64,000 nt of DNA, from contig JANPFP010000137.1 of the NCBI GenBank assembly GCA_031423495.1, positions 1 to 64,000 of the forward strand, read 5' to 3'. The position numbers were made by a program, and so were the translations under genes. Positions 1-8,948 of this stretch are shown in pieces. The notes under the pieces were generated by a model. That model saw only the letters and a program-made list of their open reading frames with translations, did no database searches and was not told the DNA's origin. The stretch's first letter is position 1. Each line of letters opens with the position of its first letter. The stretch is from JACPYM01 sp031423495. GTDB taxonomy: Bacteria; Acidobacteriota; Blastocatellia; RBC074.

Positions 1-90
1 TACAATCACGCCCGCATACACCAGTCGCTGGATTACAAAACGCCAGCAGTGGTCTTCGGGCAAAGAGCAAAAAATCAACGGAGCGATTGA
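1..90 (+). mobile_element. C-terminal end of an IS3-type (rve integrase) transposase, cut by window edge
   Basis: Frame 1 reads YNHARIHQSLDYKTPAVVF and stops with TGA at 88-90. This is the standard end of IS3-family DDE transposases (YN..R.HQSL.YKTP). About 29 residues are inside the window; the rest lies upstream. The IS right end should lie roughly between 91 and 145; the segment 111-137 has the look of a terminal repeat, but I cannot fix the last base because the left end is not visible. The element lies against the truncated minus-strand gene at 146-232. Confidence 0.8.
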
Positions 91-145
91 CCACCTTAAA
101 TTCGCTGATTTTCTGTCTAGACAATGGGGAGTACCTTAGAGGTGG

Positions 146-232
146 AGGCTGAATTAACGAGGCAACAAGCGCCACAATACCAACTAGAACACCTCGATAC
201 TCCCAGATATTATCTCTTTTCCAATCTGACAT
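146..232 (-). pseudogene. 5' fragment of a small membrane-protein gene cut by the IS end
   Basis: An ATG at 230-232 (minus), preceded by AAAAGGAT, opens a frame beginning MSDWKRDNIWEYRGVLVGIV and continuing with a hydrophobic stretch (VALVASLIQ). After about 29 codons the frame runs into the IS3-type end and stays open to the window edge without further recognisable protein. It lies 48 bp downstream of the DUF58 gene on the same strand, so it was probably the next gene of that operon, disrupted by the insertion. The family is not recognisable from the residual N-terminus. Confidence 0.45.
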
Positions 233-280
233 ATCTTATCCTTTTAGTTTGCAGTTAGTTGTTACTCTCTTTGCACAAGC

Positions 281-1678
281 TTATAACAGGCCGCGCTCCT
301 TGACCGCCAAATACTGATTCACCAATTGCAGCGACAATTGCCCCGCCGGTACGTCGAGCGCGAGGCCGCCGAGTTCGGTGATGCGGGCGAGGGCTTCTTC
401 GCGTTGTTGCAGCAATTCTTCGGCTACGCTTTGTTGATAGACGGCGGAGATGTCGGCGGGCGGTTGCGTAACCAGCGCGCGCAGATCGTTGTCGCCAATC
501 GTCACGATCAACGGCAAGTGGCGCGGCAATAACGTAGCCGTATACGACAGCAGTTCGGCGGAGGCTTCGCCGTCTACTAAGTCTGTAAGAATGACGACCA
601 GCGAGCGGCGCTTGCAGTTGTTGGCGAGGTATTGAAACGCGCGCGCATAAGACGGTTCGGCCATTTGCGGCTTCACGTTGTAAAGCGCTTCGATCATCGC
701 GTTGAGTTGGGCGTGTCCGCGTTGCGGCGGCAGATAAGAAGCCACTTGCCGATTGAAAACCAACAGGCCGATGTTGTCGCCGCCCGAAGCCGCTACGTAA
801 GCAATCGCCAGCGTAGCGTTAATCGCGTGGTCGAGTTTGGTCAGTTGCGCCAGATGCTTGGTTTCTGAGGCGGGGCGCGAAGTCATCAGGCGTCCGGCGT
901 CGAGCATCACGACGATGGATTGATTGCGTTCGGTTTGGTATTGCCGCGTCGTCATGCGTCCGCGCCGCGCGGTGGTCGTCCACGAAATATGCCTTAGCTC
1001 ATCGCCGCGCACGTAATCGCGCAAGCTCTCAAACTCTCTGCCTTGCCCGCGCAAGCGAGTGCGCCGCAAGCCCATCAGCATTTGGCGATTGTGCCGCGCC
1101 TGCAATTCGTATTTCCGCGCTTCGTGCAAGTTGGGATAAACCTTGACGTGTTCGGCGGCGGGGATGCGCGCCTGCTTCGTGACCAAGCCCCACGGCGCGT
1201 CATAACGAATCACGAGGTCGCCGAATTCGTAATCGCCGCGCGCAGAGGCAAACAAGTGATACCGCGCCGTCGCTTCGCGCACCGCGCTCATTGGCAAACC
1301 GTCGCTGCTGCGTTGGCGAATAGGCGTGAGTTGAAAGATGCGTTCGCCGCGCAATTCCAACGTGGGCGGATATTCGTCTTTGAGCGTGAACGACAAGCGC
1401 CGCGCGCCTTGATGACGCAAGGTGATGACGACTTCGTTTTCGGTGCCGATCATCAGACGATTAGGCAACCGTCGTTGGATGGTAAAAGCTGAAGGCGGTT
1501 CGGCTTGGCGCGCATCAAACCACGCCAACGCAAACAAAAACACGTCGTAAACAACCATGCCCCACTTGAGCGCAGGCATCGTCCACACAAAGGCCAATGG
1601 CAGCGCACCCATGGCCAACAGAATGTAGAAACGACGAGTGAATAGCGTTGATTGCATGAGGCGTTTACCGTAGCGCAT
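281..1678 (-). CDS. DUF58 domain-containing protein
   Basis: 465 residues. Two hydrophobic segments near the N-terminus (about 16-50) anchor the protein; the DUF58 signature follows at about 205-250 (RGREFESLRDYV-type motif, then LRHISWTTTARRG and an IVVMLDAGR strand that begins a vWA-like fold). DUF58 proteins work with MoxR-type ATPases in envelope or metal-centre assembly; the exact job is unknown. The MoxR gene that normally sits directly beside DUF58 is 5.5 kb away here (7156-8109). The ATG used lies inside a perfect 13-bp inverted repeat (1668-1698) and has no clear RBS; an ATG at 1657 is an alternative start. The downstream gene was cut by an IS. Confidence 0.85.
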   Translation of the reverse strand: MRYGKRLMQSTLFTRRFYILLAMGALPLAFVWTMPALKWGMVVYDVFLFALAWFDARQAEPPSAFTIQRRLPNRLMIGTENEVVITLRHQGARRLSFTLKDEYPPTLELRGERIFQLTPIRQRSSDGLPMSAVREATARYHLFASARGDYEFGDLVIRYDAPWGLVTKQARIPAAEHVKVYPNLHEARKYELQARHNRQMLMGLRRTRLRGQGREFESLRDYVRGDELRHISWTTTARRGRMTTRQYQTERNQSIVVMLDAGRLMTSRPASETKHLAQLTKLDHAINATLAIAYVAASGGDNIGLLVFNRQVASYLPPQRGHAQLNAMIEALYNVKPQMAEPSYARAFQYLANNCKRRSLVVILTDLVDGEASAELLSYTATLLPRHLPLIVTIGDNDLRALVTQPPADISAVYQQSVAEELLQQREEALARITELGGLALDVPAGQLSLQLVNQYLAVKERGLL

Positions 1679-1698
1679 TTAAGGGAAATGCGCTACGG
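1668..1698. repeat. 13-bp perfect inverted repeat overlapping the DUF58 start
   Basis: Arms 1668-1680 and 1686-1698 (CCGTAGCGCATTT and its complement) with a 5-nt loop. It lies between the stop of the propeller gene (1725) and the body of DUF58, so it could act as a terminator-like hairpin or hide the first ATG of DUF58. No U-tract follows. Confidence 0.6.
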
Positions 1699-1724
1699 CA
1701 AGGCGGGATCAGCGAGCAAGGATT

Positions 1725-2918
1725 TTAGCGAAAAGCCACGCTAACGGTGTTGCTGGCGCGGCCATCCAGCGTGAGGCGCAATTCGACTTCGCCGCGACCG
1801 ACGAAGCCGCGCGCGAGCGGCAGGTTGATTTGATCAAGGCCGAAGAAGCCAGGAGCCGCGCCGATATAAAGCGGCGCGATGTTCGTGCCACCGAGAGCGA
1901 CGGGATTCATCGCCAGCGCGTTGCGATAAGTGCGCAAGCCCGTGCCGTACAAAACCAAAAACAGTTGGTCAGTGGCTGCGCCAAAATTGATCGGCGCGGT
2001 GACGAACTTGCTCAACGCCGTGTCGAAACGCGCAACCTGTTCATAGGTGGTGCCACCGCTGGCGGTGATGCGCAAGACGAGCGCTGCCGCCGCGCCGCTG
2101 CCGTTGGCATTGGCCGCAAACAGCCCTGGCGCGTTTAGCGCGACCACCACGAAACCGAGAAAGCGTTTGCCATTGGCGCGCGTGACGCGCACTTCAGCCG
2201 CACCCAGCGCCGTCTCAGGCGGAATCAAATAGTTGATCTGGTTGGGTGAAACGAAAAACAGCGGCGCAGTGCGTTCGACGCCGCTGCTGTCTTTCACTCT
2301 GACGGTGGCTCCGCCCAACGTCGTCGGCAAAGGCGTTGTCCGCGCGACCTCTGTGCCCGTACCCATCGCCGCACCGAACATCGCAACAATGGAATTGGGC
2401 GCAACGATGAGCGAATCGTCGTAACTCGCGGCGGATACGCTAACGGTTTTGCGTTCGAGAATTATCGGTACGATCTCGCGCGAACCACCGCCGCCCGGCG
2501 TGGGGTTGAAAACAGAAATGCCAATGCTCAACAACGTGAAATCAATCGCGGGCGGAACCGTCGCCGTCAATTGCGTAAGCGAGATGAAGTTCGTTGCCAC
2601 CGGCGTGCCGTTCCAGCGGACTTCTGCGCCGCTGACGAAGTTGCTGCCGTTGATCGTGATGAGTGGCGGGAAGCCTGTGCCTTCATAAACCAGATTCGGC
2701 GAAACGGTTGAGACCACTGGCACGGGATTGGGCGCTTGCGTAGTTTGCGTGACGGTGAAAGTTTGCCCCGCAATGGTCAGCGTACCCGTGCGATTCGCGC
2801 CAGTGGTGTTCGCCGCGACGCTGTAGGTCACGGTGCCGTTGCGCAAGCCCGTCGCGCCCGCCGTGATCGTCAGCCACGGCACGTTGCTCACTGCGCGCCA
2901 ACTGCACGCCAACTGCAC
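1725..2918 (-). pseudogene. C-terminal half of broken propeller gene: BACON - IPT/TIG - TIGR03437
   Basis: The 397-residue frame starts inside a BACON domain (LACSWRAVSNVPWLTI, with the repeated TLTIAGQTFTVTQ end), followed by an IPT/TIG-like domain (about 68-150; LITINGSNFVSGAEVRWNG) and a TIGR03437 domain (about 160-397; APLFFVSPNQINYLIPP, LVLYGTGLR, GLDQINLPL, GRGEVELRLTLDG). There is no start signal of its own: it is the continuation of the gene at 2888-4846, put out of frame by an 11-bp tandem duplication (2897-2918). Removing one 11-bp copy gives an uninterrupted protein of about 1,040 residues. Confidence 0.8.
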
Positions 2919-4846
2919 GCCAGCGCATCAGTGACGCTCACGTTGTCAGACGTGACCGCTGCCGTATGCGTGCGGCTCGTCGGCGTAATCGTGAAGCGGC
3001 AGTCAAAATCGCGCAGGTTGACGGTGAAAGCGCTGTTGCCATTCGTACCCACCATCAACTCGCTGGTATTGGCAAAAGTTTGCACGTCGCCGTGCGTCAA
3101 GCCGTCAGAATAAGGCGTCCACGTTTGCCCTTCGTCCAGCGAGTAATAAACGCCGTTCGGCAATCCGGCAAAAATTATCGTAGCGCCTAACCCGCGCATG
3201 GCTCGCACGCGACGATTCGGCGCAGCGGGCAGCCCGTTGCTGGACGGCATCCATCCAGCAACCTCGCTGAATTTAAAAATGCCGTTGGTCGTGCCCGCAA
3301 AAAGCAAGCCGCCGAGTCGGAAAAAACTCAATACGTCGCGTTCGGTCAGCCCGTCGTTGAGCGCCGTCCACGAACCGCCCTGATTGCTCGACACATAAAC
3401 GCCGGAGAACGTGTCCGCATAAATCCTGCCATCCGACACCGCAAACAACGCGCTCACGCCGCCGGTGGGCAAGCCCGCGCTGGTGCGCGTCCAGATGCCG
3501 CCTTCGTCCGTCGAACGAAAGACGCCGTCGCTGGTCGCCGCAAAGATATTGGTGCCGCTGGCGATCAACGCGCGCGTGTCCGTCAGCGCGCGGCTGCGCA
3601 CCGCCCAGTTCGCGCCGGAATCGCTCGAAATATACAACTCGCTATCCGGCGTACCTGCCAACACTTTCGCACCGATTTGCAAAAAACAGTTGGCTGCGCG
3701 CGGTCCTCCGGTCGTGGTTTCCCACGTCCTGCCAAAATCATTCGTGCGCCAGATGCCGCCGCTGAAATTCATGCCCGCGAGCGTAGTACCGCTGGCAAGC
3801 ACATAAAGTTGCTCAATGATGTGCGCGAACAAATTCACGTTGTGCGAGCGCCAACTTGCTCCGGCGCTCTCGCTGATGAATACGCCGCCGCCTTCGGTAC
3901 CCGCCATGTGTTTGCCCGACGGAGCCACCGTCACACTCAGCACATTTCGGTTGCCGATGCCGGTGTTGCGTTCGAGCCAACTCAAGCCTCTATCGGTCGA
4001 ATAGAAAACTCCGTCGGCTGTCGCGGCAAACAAATCAGCGCCGGTATAACTGATCTCGTTGGTGATGCGTGAACGCAGGCCGCGACTGAAATCATTGAAC
4101 GTCGCGCCATTGTCAGAAGAGCGAAAGATGCCTTCGGCAGCTCCGATATAGACCAGCGCTTCAGGGCTGGTGACAATTTCAAAGTCGTTGATTTTCATGT
4201 CGGAGGGCAACCCCGCGCCGACCAACATCCAGTTTTGTGCGTTGTCGGTCGAACGATAAACGCGCCCGCCATTGCCCGCCGCAAAAAACGTCGAACCCGC
4301 ATTGCCGAGCGTGGTAAACGTACTCACTGTCAAGCCGTTGTTCGCGGCTACCCAATCAAGGCCGTTATTGAGTGAACGGAAAACGCCCGAATCATTCAGC
4401 GCCGCGACGATGACGCCGTCGTTGCAAGCAATCTGAAACGCAGCGCCGATGCGAGAAAGATTTTCGAGCAACTTCCACGAGACGCCGCTATCGGTCGAAC
4501 GAAAGACGCCGCGACTGGTCGTGGCAAAAATCGAACTCGCATTCGAAGCAAAGCCGTAAACGATCAGCGATTCGCTCAAGGTTGACGCGGGCGTATAGTC
4601 TTCGACGTACGTCCAGGGCGAATCGAGCGCGCTGGCGCGATAAATGCCGCCGCCATGCGTACCGGCCAAAAACATGCCGCCGACGCGATGGACTGCATTC
4701 ACCGTACCGCCCAGCGGGCCAGTCGGTCGCCAGCGTTCGGCGGCGGTTTCAAATTTTGCAGCTGACGTTGCGGGACGCAGTCCGCTGATGACTAACAGAG
4801 CTAAACACAAAACGATCACGTTGCGAGTTAGGATTTGCAGCTTCAT
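2888..4846 (-). pseudogene. N-terminal half of broken propeller gene: signal peptide and about 12 BNR/YCF48-type repeats
   Basis: The ATG at 4846 is preceded by GAGG, and residues 1-29 form a signal peptide (NVIVLCLALLVISGL). About twelve Asp-box-like units follow, each of the form VFRSTDSGVSW...L, predicting a sortilin/YCF48-like beta-propeller exported from the cytoplasm. The frame ends at DALACSWRAVGAQ, in the first strand of a BACON domain whose remainder is in another frame (1725-2918). Function is unknown; such proteins probably bind surfaces or carbohydrates. If the 11-bp duplication is real, the cell makes a 652-residue protein lacking its TIGR03437 end. Confidence 0.8.
2897..2918. 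repeat. 11-bp perfect tandem duplication causing a frameshift
   Basis: GCCAACTGCAC occurs twice in direct succession (2897-2907 and 2908-2918). The duplication moves the minus-strand gene out of frame between CSWRAV and SNVPWL. Deleting one copy restores DALACSWRAVSNVPWL, the expected BACON sequence. Confidence 0.95.
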
Positions 4847-5153
4847 AGATACCTCGTCATTCGATTTGATAAGAGCGTTGCCCTTAAAAACGTTGTTTGG
4901 TTAAAACAGGGGTAGGGAGAAAGCCGGTGGCAGAGAAAGGAAAATTGCAGGGTTGTGATTTTTATCGCCATACATCGTCACCTTGCGCGTTTAGACCATT
5001 GCCCAGTGCAACGTCTCACCATAGAATTCGGCATCGTTTTGGCGAGTCTTGGCGGCGCGCGTTCTTTCACATCCCCATCCTATGGCGAGTGCCGACGGCA
5101 AGTCTTCAAGCGGCGCTCAAATCTGGCTCAAAAACATCTCAACGAATTTCTCA
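4847..5153. other. Intergenic region between divergent genes
   Basis: About 300 bp separating the propeller gene (minus) from the winged-helix regulator (plus). Both promoters should lie here, but I see no convincing -35/-10 pair or palindromic operator and no plausible gene. Confidence 0.4.
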
Positions 5154-5320
5154 ATGACGGTCATCACTAGCGCAGACAATCAGTTATACGGATTCGGCGA
5201 CTATCGGCTGAACGCAGTTTATGGCGCGCTGATGAGCCGGTCGCCATTACCCCCAAGGCGCTCGAACTACTTTGCCTGCTGGTCGAACGCCCCAACAAGG
5301 TCATCGCCAAAGAAGAAATC
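5154..5320 (+). pseudogene. Out-of-frame 5' end of the winged-helix regulator
   Basis: An ATG at 5154 opens MTVITSADNQLYGFGDYRL, the usual first strand of an OmpR/CadC-type winged-helix domain. The next expected residues, AERSLWRADEPVAITP, are encoded in a different frame from 5207 on. Inserting a second CTGAACG after 5213 would fuse both parts as FGDYRLNAERSLWR, so loss of one copy of a 7-bp tandem repeat is the simplest explanation. The reconstruction is inference; the frame change is seen directly. Confidence 0.6.
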
Positions 5321-7036
5321 ATGCAACGGCTCTGGCCTGACACCACCGTCGAAGAAGCCAACCTCACGCAAACCATCTTCCTCTTGCGCAAAGCCCTCAA
5401 CGGCGACCTCCAGGAGCATGGGTCGAAATGGATCGAAACGGCTCCGCGTCGTGGATACAAATTTGCCGGAGACTTGCGCGCCGTTGCGCCTGCCCTCAGT
5501 CCGTCATCAATCACGGAGCTTTCACTTGAGCCAGCGGCAGCCGAGCAAGCCTGGTGGTGGAAAAATGGCAAGGTCTGGTTATGCGTTTTGGCTATAACCT
5601 TACTGGCAGGTACTTGGCTTTATGCGCGCCGTGCGCAACCAGTCGTCACGCCGTTGTCTGAACTCAAGGCGATTGCGGTGCTGCCTTTCAAATCGCTCGA
5701 AACCGCCGCGCAAGACGATTACCTGGGCCTGGGCGTCAGCGACGATCTCATCACGCGCTTGAGCAACATTCGGCAAATTAGCGTACGCCCGACCAGCGCC
5801 ATGCGCCGCTATCTGGGACAGAGCAAAGACGCCGTAACGATTGGCCGCGAACTCGGCGTTGACGCCGTACTCGAAGGCAACATACGCCAAGCCGACCAGC
5901 GCATTCGCGTCACCGTGCAACTCATCAACGTCACGGATGGCCGCGCGTTGTGGGCCGAAAAGTTCGACGAACAATTCACGAATATCTTCGCCGTGCAGGA
6001 TTCGATTTCTGACCGCGTGATACGTTCGCTCACCTTGCAGCTTTCCGGCCAGGAACAGGCGCGCGTCAACAAACGCTTCACCGCCAACGCCGAAGCCTAT
6101 CGCCTCTATTTGCAAGGCCGCTATTTCTGGAACAAGCGCACCGAAGCGGGCTTTCGCAAAGCTATCGAACATTTCGAGCAAGCCATCGCGCTCGACCCTA
6201 ATTATGCGCGCGCCCACACGGGTTTGGCGGATGCTTACAGCCTGTTGGCGAGTTACAATTTTTTGCCGCCCGCGCAAGGCTACCCGCAAACCAAAGCCGC
6301 TGCCGAAAAAGCCATTGCGCTCGACGACACGCTAGCCGAAGCGCATACGTCATTGGCGAGCGTGCTGAATTCTTATGAGTGGAATTGGCCGGGCGCGGAA
6401 AAAGCCTTTCAACGCGCCATCGAACTCGACCCGGGCTACGCGACGGCGCATCAGTGGTACGGCGAATACTTAATCCAACTCGGACGCTTCGCCGAAGCCG
6501 AACAGCAAATGCAAGCTGCCATCAAATCAGACCCGCTCTCGCTGATCGCCCACACCAATCTCGGCTGGACTTATTTCATGGCACGAGACCATGACCGCGC
6601 CATTACGCAATTGCGCAAGGTCATTGAGATGGACGCGCATTTCGTCAACGCACGTTTCAAACTGGGCTGGACTTATTTGCAAACAGGACAGTTCGCCGAA
6701 GCCGAGGCTGAATTCCGACAGGCGCAAACCCTCACCGGAGAAACCGCACAAATCCTAACCGCGCGCGCTTTCCTCGCCGCCCGCACCGGCAAGCGCAACG
6801 AAGCGTTACGACTCATCCGCCAACTCGAAACGCGCCAGACTTACGTCGAGCCATCAGACATCGCGTTGACTTATGTCGCGCTCAACCAACCCGACGACGC
6901 CTTCGCCTGGTTGAATAAAGCTTACGCCCAACGCTCAGAAGCTTTGCTCTGTTGGTTAAAAGTTGATCCGCGCGTAGACCCACTGCGCGAAGACATTCGG
7001 CTGACGGCCTTGCTGAAAAAAATCGGCCTGCAATAA
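5321..7036 (+). CDS. Winged-helix/TolB-like/TPR signalling protein (N-terminus frameshifted)
   Basis: 571 residues from the first in-frame ATG. Residues 1-50 are the second half of a CadC-type winged helix (WPDTTVEEANLTQTI, then APRRGYKFAG). A transmembrane helix is at 85-101, a TolB/FlgO-like domain at about 117-245 (AIAVLPF...GVDAVLEGNIRQ), and TPR units at 255-570. Proteins of this architecture are membrane-tethered transcription regulators abundant in Acidobacteriota. The frame is open upstream from 5171 (stop TAG at 5168-5170) without another ATG, and coding similarity begins near 5207, so the real start is in the other frame at 5154. If translated only from 5321 the DNA-binding domain would be incomplete. 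It converges on moxR across a long hairpin. Confidence 0.8.
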   Translation: MQRLWPDTTVEEANLTQTIFLLRKALNGDLQEHGSKWIETAPRRGYKFAGDLRAVAPALSPSSITELSLEPAAAEQAWWWKNGKVWLCVLAITLLAGTWLYARRAQPVVTPLSELKAIAVLPFKSLETAAQDDYLGLGVSDDLITRLSNIRQISVRPTSAMRRYLGQSKDAVTIGRELGVDAVLEGNIRQADQRIRVTVQLINVTDGRALWAEKFDEQFTNIFAVQDSISDRVIRSLTLQLSGQEQARVNKRFTANAEAYRLYLQGRYFWNKRTEAGFRKAIEHFEQAIALDPNYARAHTGLADAYSLLASYNFLPPAQGYPQTKAAAEKAIALDDTLAEAHTSLASVLNSYEWNWPGAEKAFQRAIELDPGYATAHQWYGEYLIQLGRFAEAEQQMQAAIKSDPLSLIAHTNLGWTYFMARDHDRAITQLRKVIEMDAHFVNARFKLGWTYLQTGQFAEAEAEFRQAQTLTGETAQILTARAFLAARTGKRNEALRLIRQLETRQTYVEPSDIALTYVALNQPDDAFAWLNKAYAQRSEALLCWLKVDPRVDPLREDIRLTALLKKIGLQ

Positions 7037-7039
7037 AAC

Positions 7040-7148
7040 GACAAAGGAATCAGGACAGAGGAATAAGTTTTTGGTGGCTGTTGAGTCTTGGTTGATAGCC
7101 AATTATTCAACAACCAAAAACTCATTCCTCTGTCCTGATTCCTTTGTC
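7040..7148. terminator. Long hairpin between convergent genes, 25-bp perfect arms
   Basis: Arms 7040-7064 and 7124-7148 are perfect reverse complements (25 bp). Pairing continues inward through an AGTTTTTGGT segment and its complement with a 3-nt bulge. It starts 4 bp after the regulator stop and ends 8 bp before the moxR stop, so it can serve as a terminator for both. The size and near-full extension of the palindrome also fit a non-autonomous mobile repeat. Confidence 0.75.
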
Positions 7149-7155
7149 ATTCTTG

Positions 7156-8109
7156 CTAACGCGGCACTTCGACGCCCGCCAAAATCTCATCAATCACTAC
7201 ATCTGGCGTAGTGCCTTCAATCTCGGCTTCGGCGCGTAGCAGGATGCGATGCCGCAAGACCGGATGCGCCACATCGCGTACGTCATCGGGCGTCACGAAA
7301 TCGCGTCCGCGCAGTGCGGAGAGCGCCTTGCTCGCCAACAGCACGGCCACAGTCGCGCGCGGACTCGCCCCCCACAGCAAGTTGGGGTTCTCGCGCGTCT
7401 TCCGCACGAGCGTGACCAGATAGTTTTGAATGCCCGGTTCGACGCGCACCTCCCGCACCAGCGCGCGGCAATGCGATAACGTAGCCGCATCAGCCAACGG
7501 TACGAGATTCACGGCTTCGAGCTTGCGCGCGTTAAAGCCCGCTTGCCAGTTGGCAACGATCTGGGCTTCTTGTTCCGCCGACGGATAGCCAATCAACACC
7601 TTCAGCAAAAAACGATCAAGCTGGGCTTCGGGCAGCGGATAAGTCCCCTCGTATTCAATCGGGTTTTCGGTCGCCAGCACTGTGAAGATCGGTGACAGCC
7701 CGTGCGTCTCGCCGTCAATCGTGACCTGGCGTTCTTCCATGGCTTCGAGCAACGCGGCCTGCGTTTTCGGCGGAGTCCGATTGATTTCATCGGCGAGCAG
7801 GATGTCAGTGAACACCGGCCCATAGCGCAGCGTGAATTGCGACGTATTCAAATTGAAGATGTTAGTGCCGGTGATGTCGGCAGGCATCAGGTCGGGCGTG
7901 AACTGAATGCGGTTGAAACTCGCACCTACGATGCGCGCGAGCGTCTTGACCAGCAAGGTTTTCGCCGTACCTGGCACGCCCTCGAGCAAGGCGTGGCCTT
8001 CGGCGAGCAGGCAGATCAAGACCTGATCAATGACTTCGTCCTGACCGACGATGACCTTATGCAATTCCGTGCGAATGTGTGCGGCGACCTGACTAACGTA
8101 ATCTGACAT
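7156..8109 (-). CDS. MoxR-family AAA+ ATPase
   Basis: 317 residues from ATG 8109. This start is chosen because MSDYVSQVAAHIRTEL aligns with the family start and a GAAAG-type RBS precedes it; the longer frame to 8226 has no family-like residues. Walker A GVPGTAKT is at 44-51, Walker B ILLADE at 103-108 with the NRTPPKTQAALLEAM segment after it, and an ATENPIEYEGTYPLPEAQLDRF sensor region follows. MoxR ATPases act as chaperones with vWA-type partners. The expected DUF58 partner is at 281-1678, separated by two unrelated genes. Confidence 0.93.
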   Translation of the reverse strand: MSDYVSQVAAHIRTELHKVIVGQDEVIDQVLICLLAEGHALLEGVPGTAKTLLVKTLARIVGASFNRIQFTPDLMPADITGTNIFNLNTSQFTLRYGPVFTDILLADEINRTPPKTQAALLEAMEERQVTIDGETHGLSPIFTVLATENPIEYEGTYPLPEAQLDRFLLKVLIGYPSAEQEAQIVANWQAGFNARKLEAVNLVPLADAATLSHCRALVREVRVEPGIQNYLVTLVRKTRENPNLLWGASPRATVAVLLASKALSALRGRDFVTPDDVRDVAHPVLRHRILLRAEAEIEGTTPDVVIDEILAGVEVPR

Positions 8110-8343
8110 GCGTTTTCTTTCGATGGAGTGGAATGGATACAGCGCACGCACTATAAGCCACCACGACGAAGCGGAACAATATGGCGCGCAAGAAATTCCA
8201 AGGCGTTGCAGGCAAGCGATAGCCATTCTGTCACCGCGCCCGCATCAATCAGAATGTCTGTCAGAATGTCTGGGTCAACAATGGTGAACGCCACGTTATT
8301 GACTCCATTCCGACGCGCGGAGGTTGCGTACCCACGTTGCACT

Positions 8344-8766
8344 GTCGGTCATTTCGTCACGGTCTTGCCACATGCCGATAAAGTTTTCGTTGGGCAAAGG
8401 CGTGCCGGGCGCAGACATCCTCGCGCTCGAAGCCGCCGCGTCGTATTGCCCTTCGACCGCTTTCAGTTCCGCGCCATGTCCGTCGTAGATCGCGGTGGCG
8501 ATTGGGGCGAACGCTACGACCGGCTAATTGACGACGCGATGGATTCCGGTGATTTGATTGAAGCCGCGCACGATCCCAACGACAACGATACGTGGTTCGC
8601 GGGCAATCTCGACATCCTGCATCACGCGCAAACGCTGGCCGACGCGACCAAATCCGATCTCGCCGCGCTCATCGTGTGGGAAGGCCAATCGCGCGGAGCA
8701 GACGATGTCCCGGCCATCTTAAAACTACTGCCGAAGATCGCGGACTGGGCGTGGCTGAAGTGCTGA
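8344..8766 (+). pseudogene. Decayed 3' remnant of a cytoplasmic effector-like gene
   Basis: The plus frame ending at 8766 carries protein-like sequence only in its last part (about 8476-8766): DWGERYDRLIDDAMDSG, then LAALIVWEGQSRGADD. This resembles the common C-terminal stretch of TRAFs-binding/TPR effector proteins that end in an (A/V)WDG..GDG-type motif; the match is from memory. Upstream, VPGADILALEAAASYCP reads in a different frame, indicating frameshift decay. No RBS or start is visible. It lies directly upstream of a TIR-WD40 gene and may have been part of the same island. Confidence 0.35.
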
Positions 8767-8781
8767 CGCTCTAAGCGCGCC

Positions 8782-8811
8782 TTGTTGTTTCGTCTCAGCT
8801 TTCCCTATAAT
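8782..8811 (+). promoter_or_regulatory. Candidate sigma-70 promoter of the TIR-WD40 gene
   Basis: TTGTTG at 8782-8787, an 18-nt spacer and a perfect TATAAT at 8806-8811, about 138 bp upstream of the ATG at 8949 and just after the stop of the remnant gene. The -10 match is perfect, the -35 partial. Acidobacterial promoters are not well enough known to be sure. Confidence 0.4.
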
Positions 8812-8948
8812 TCACCTGCGTCAGCCCCTGCCCCGTGGCTTCAGTCGCAATTTTTCTTCAGTGCAGTTCAACTGAAAGCAAAGCCTTAGTCCGCAATCGC
8901 CTTGCACGACCCCCGACTTCATTCAGTGCCATAAGAGGATGGAATCGT

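Noticed and set aside
5600..6289. 229-codon minus ORF antisense to the TPR regulator
   Set aside because: Antisense shadow of a clear TolB-like/TPR coding region.
8151..8342. 63-codon minus ORF upstream of moxR (DILTDILIDAGAVTEWLSLA)
   Set aside because: It looks somewhat protein-like and contains a short direct repeat, but has no RBS, no recognised family and no support from neighbours; kept only as a note.
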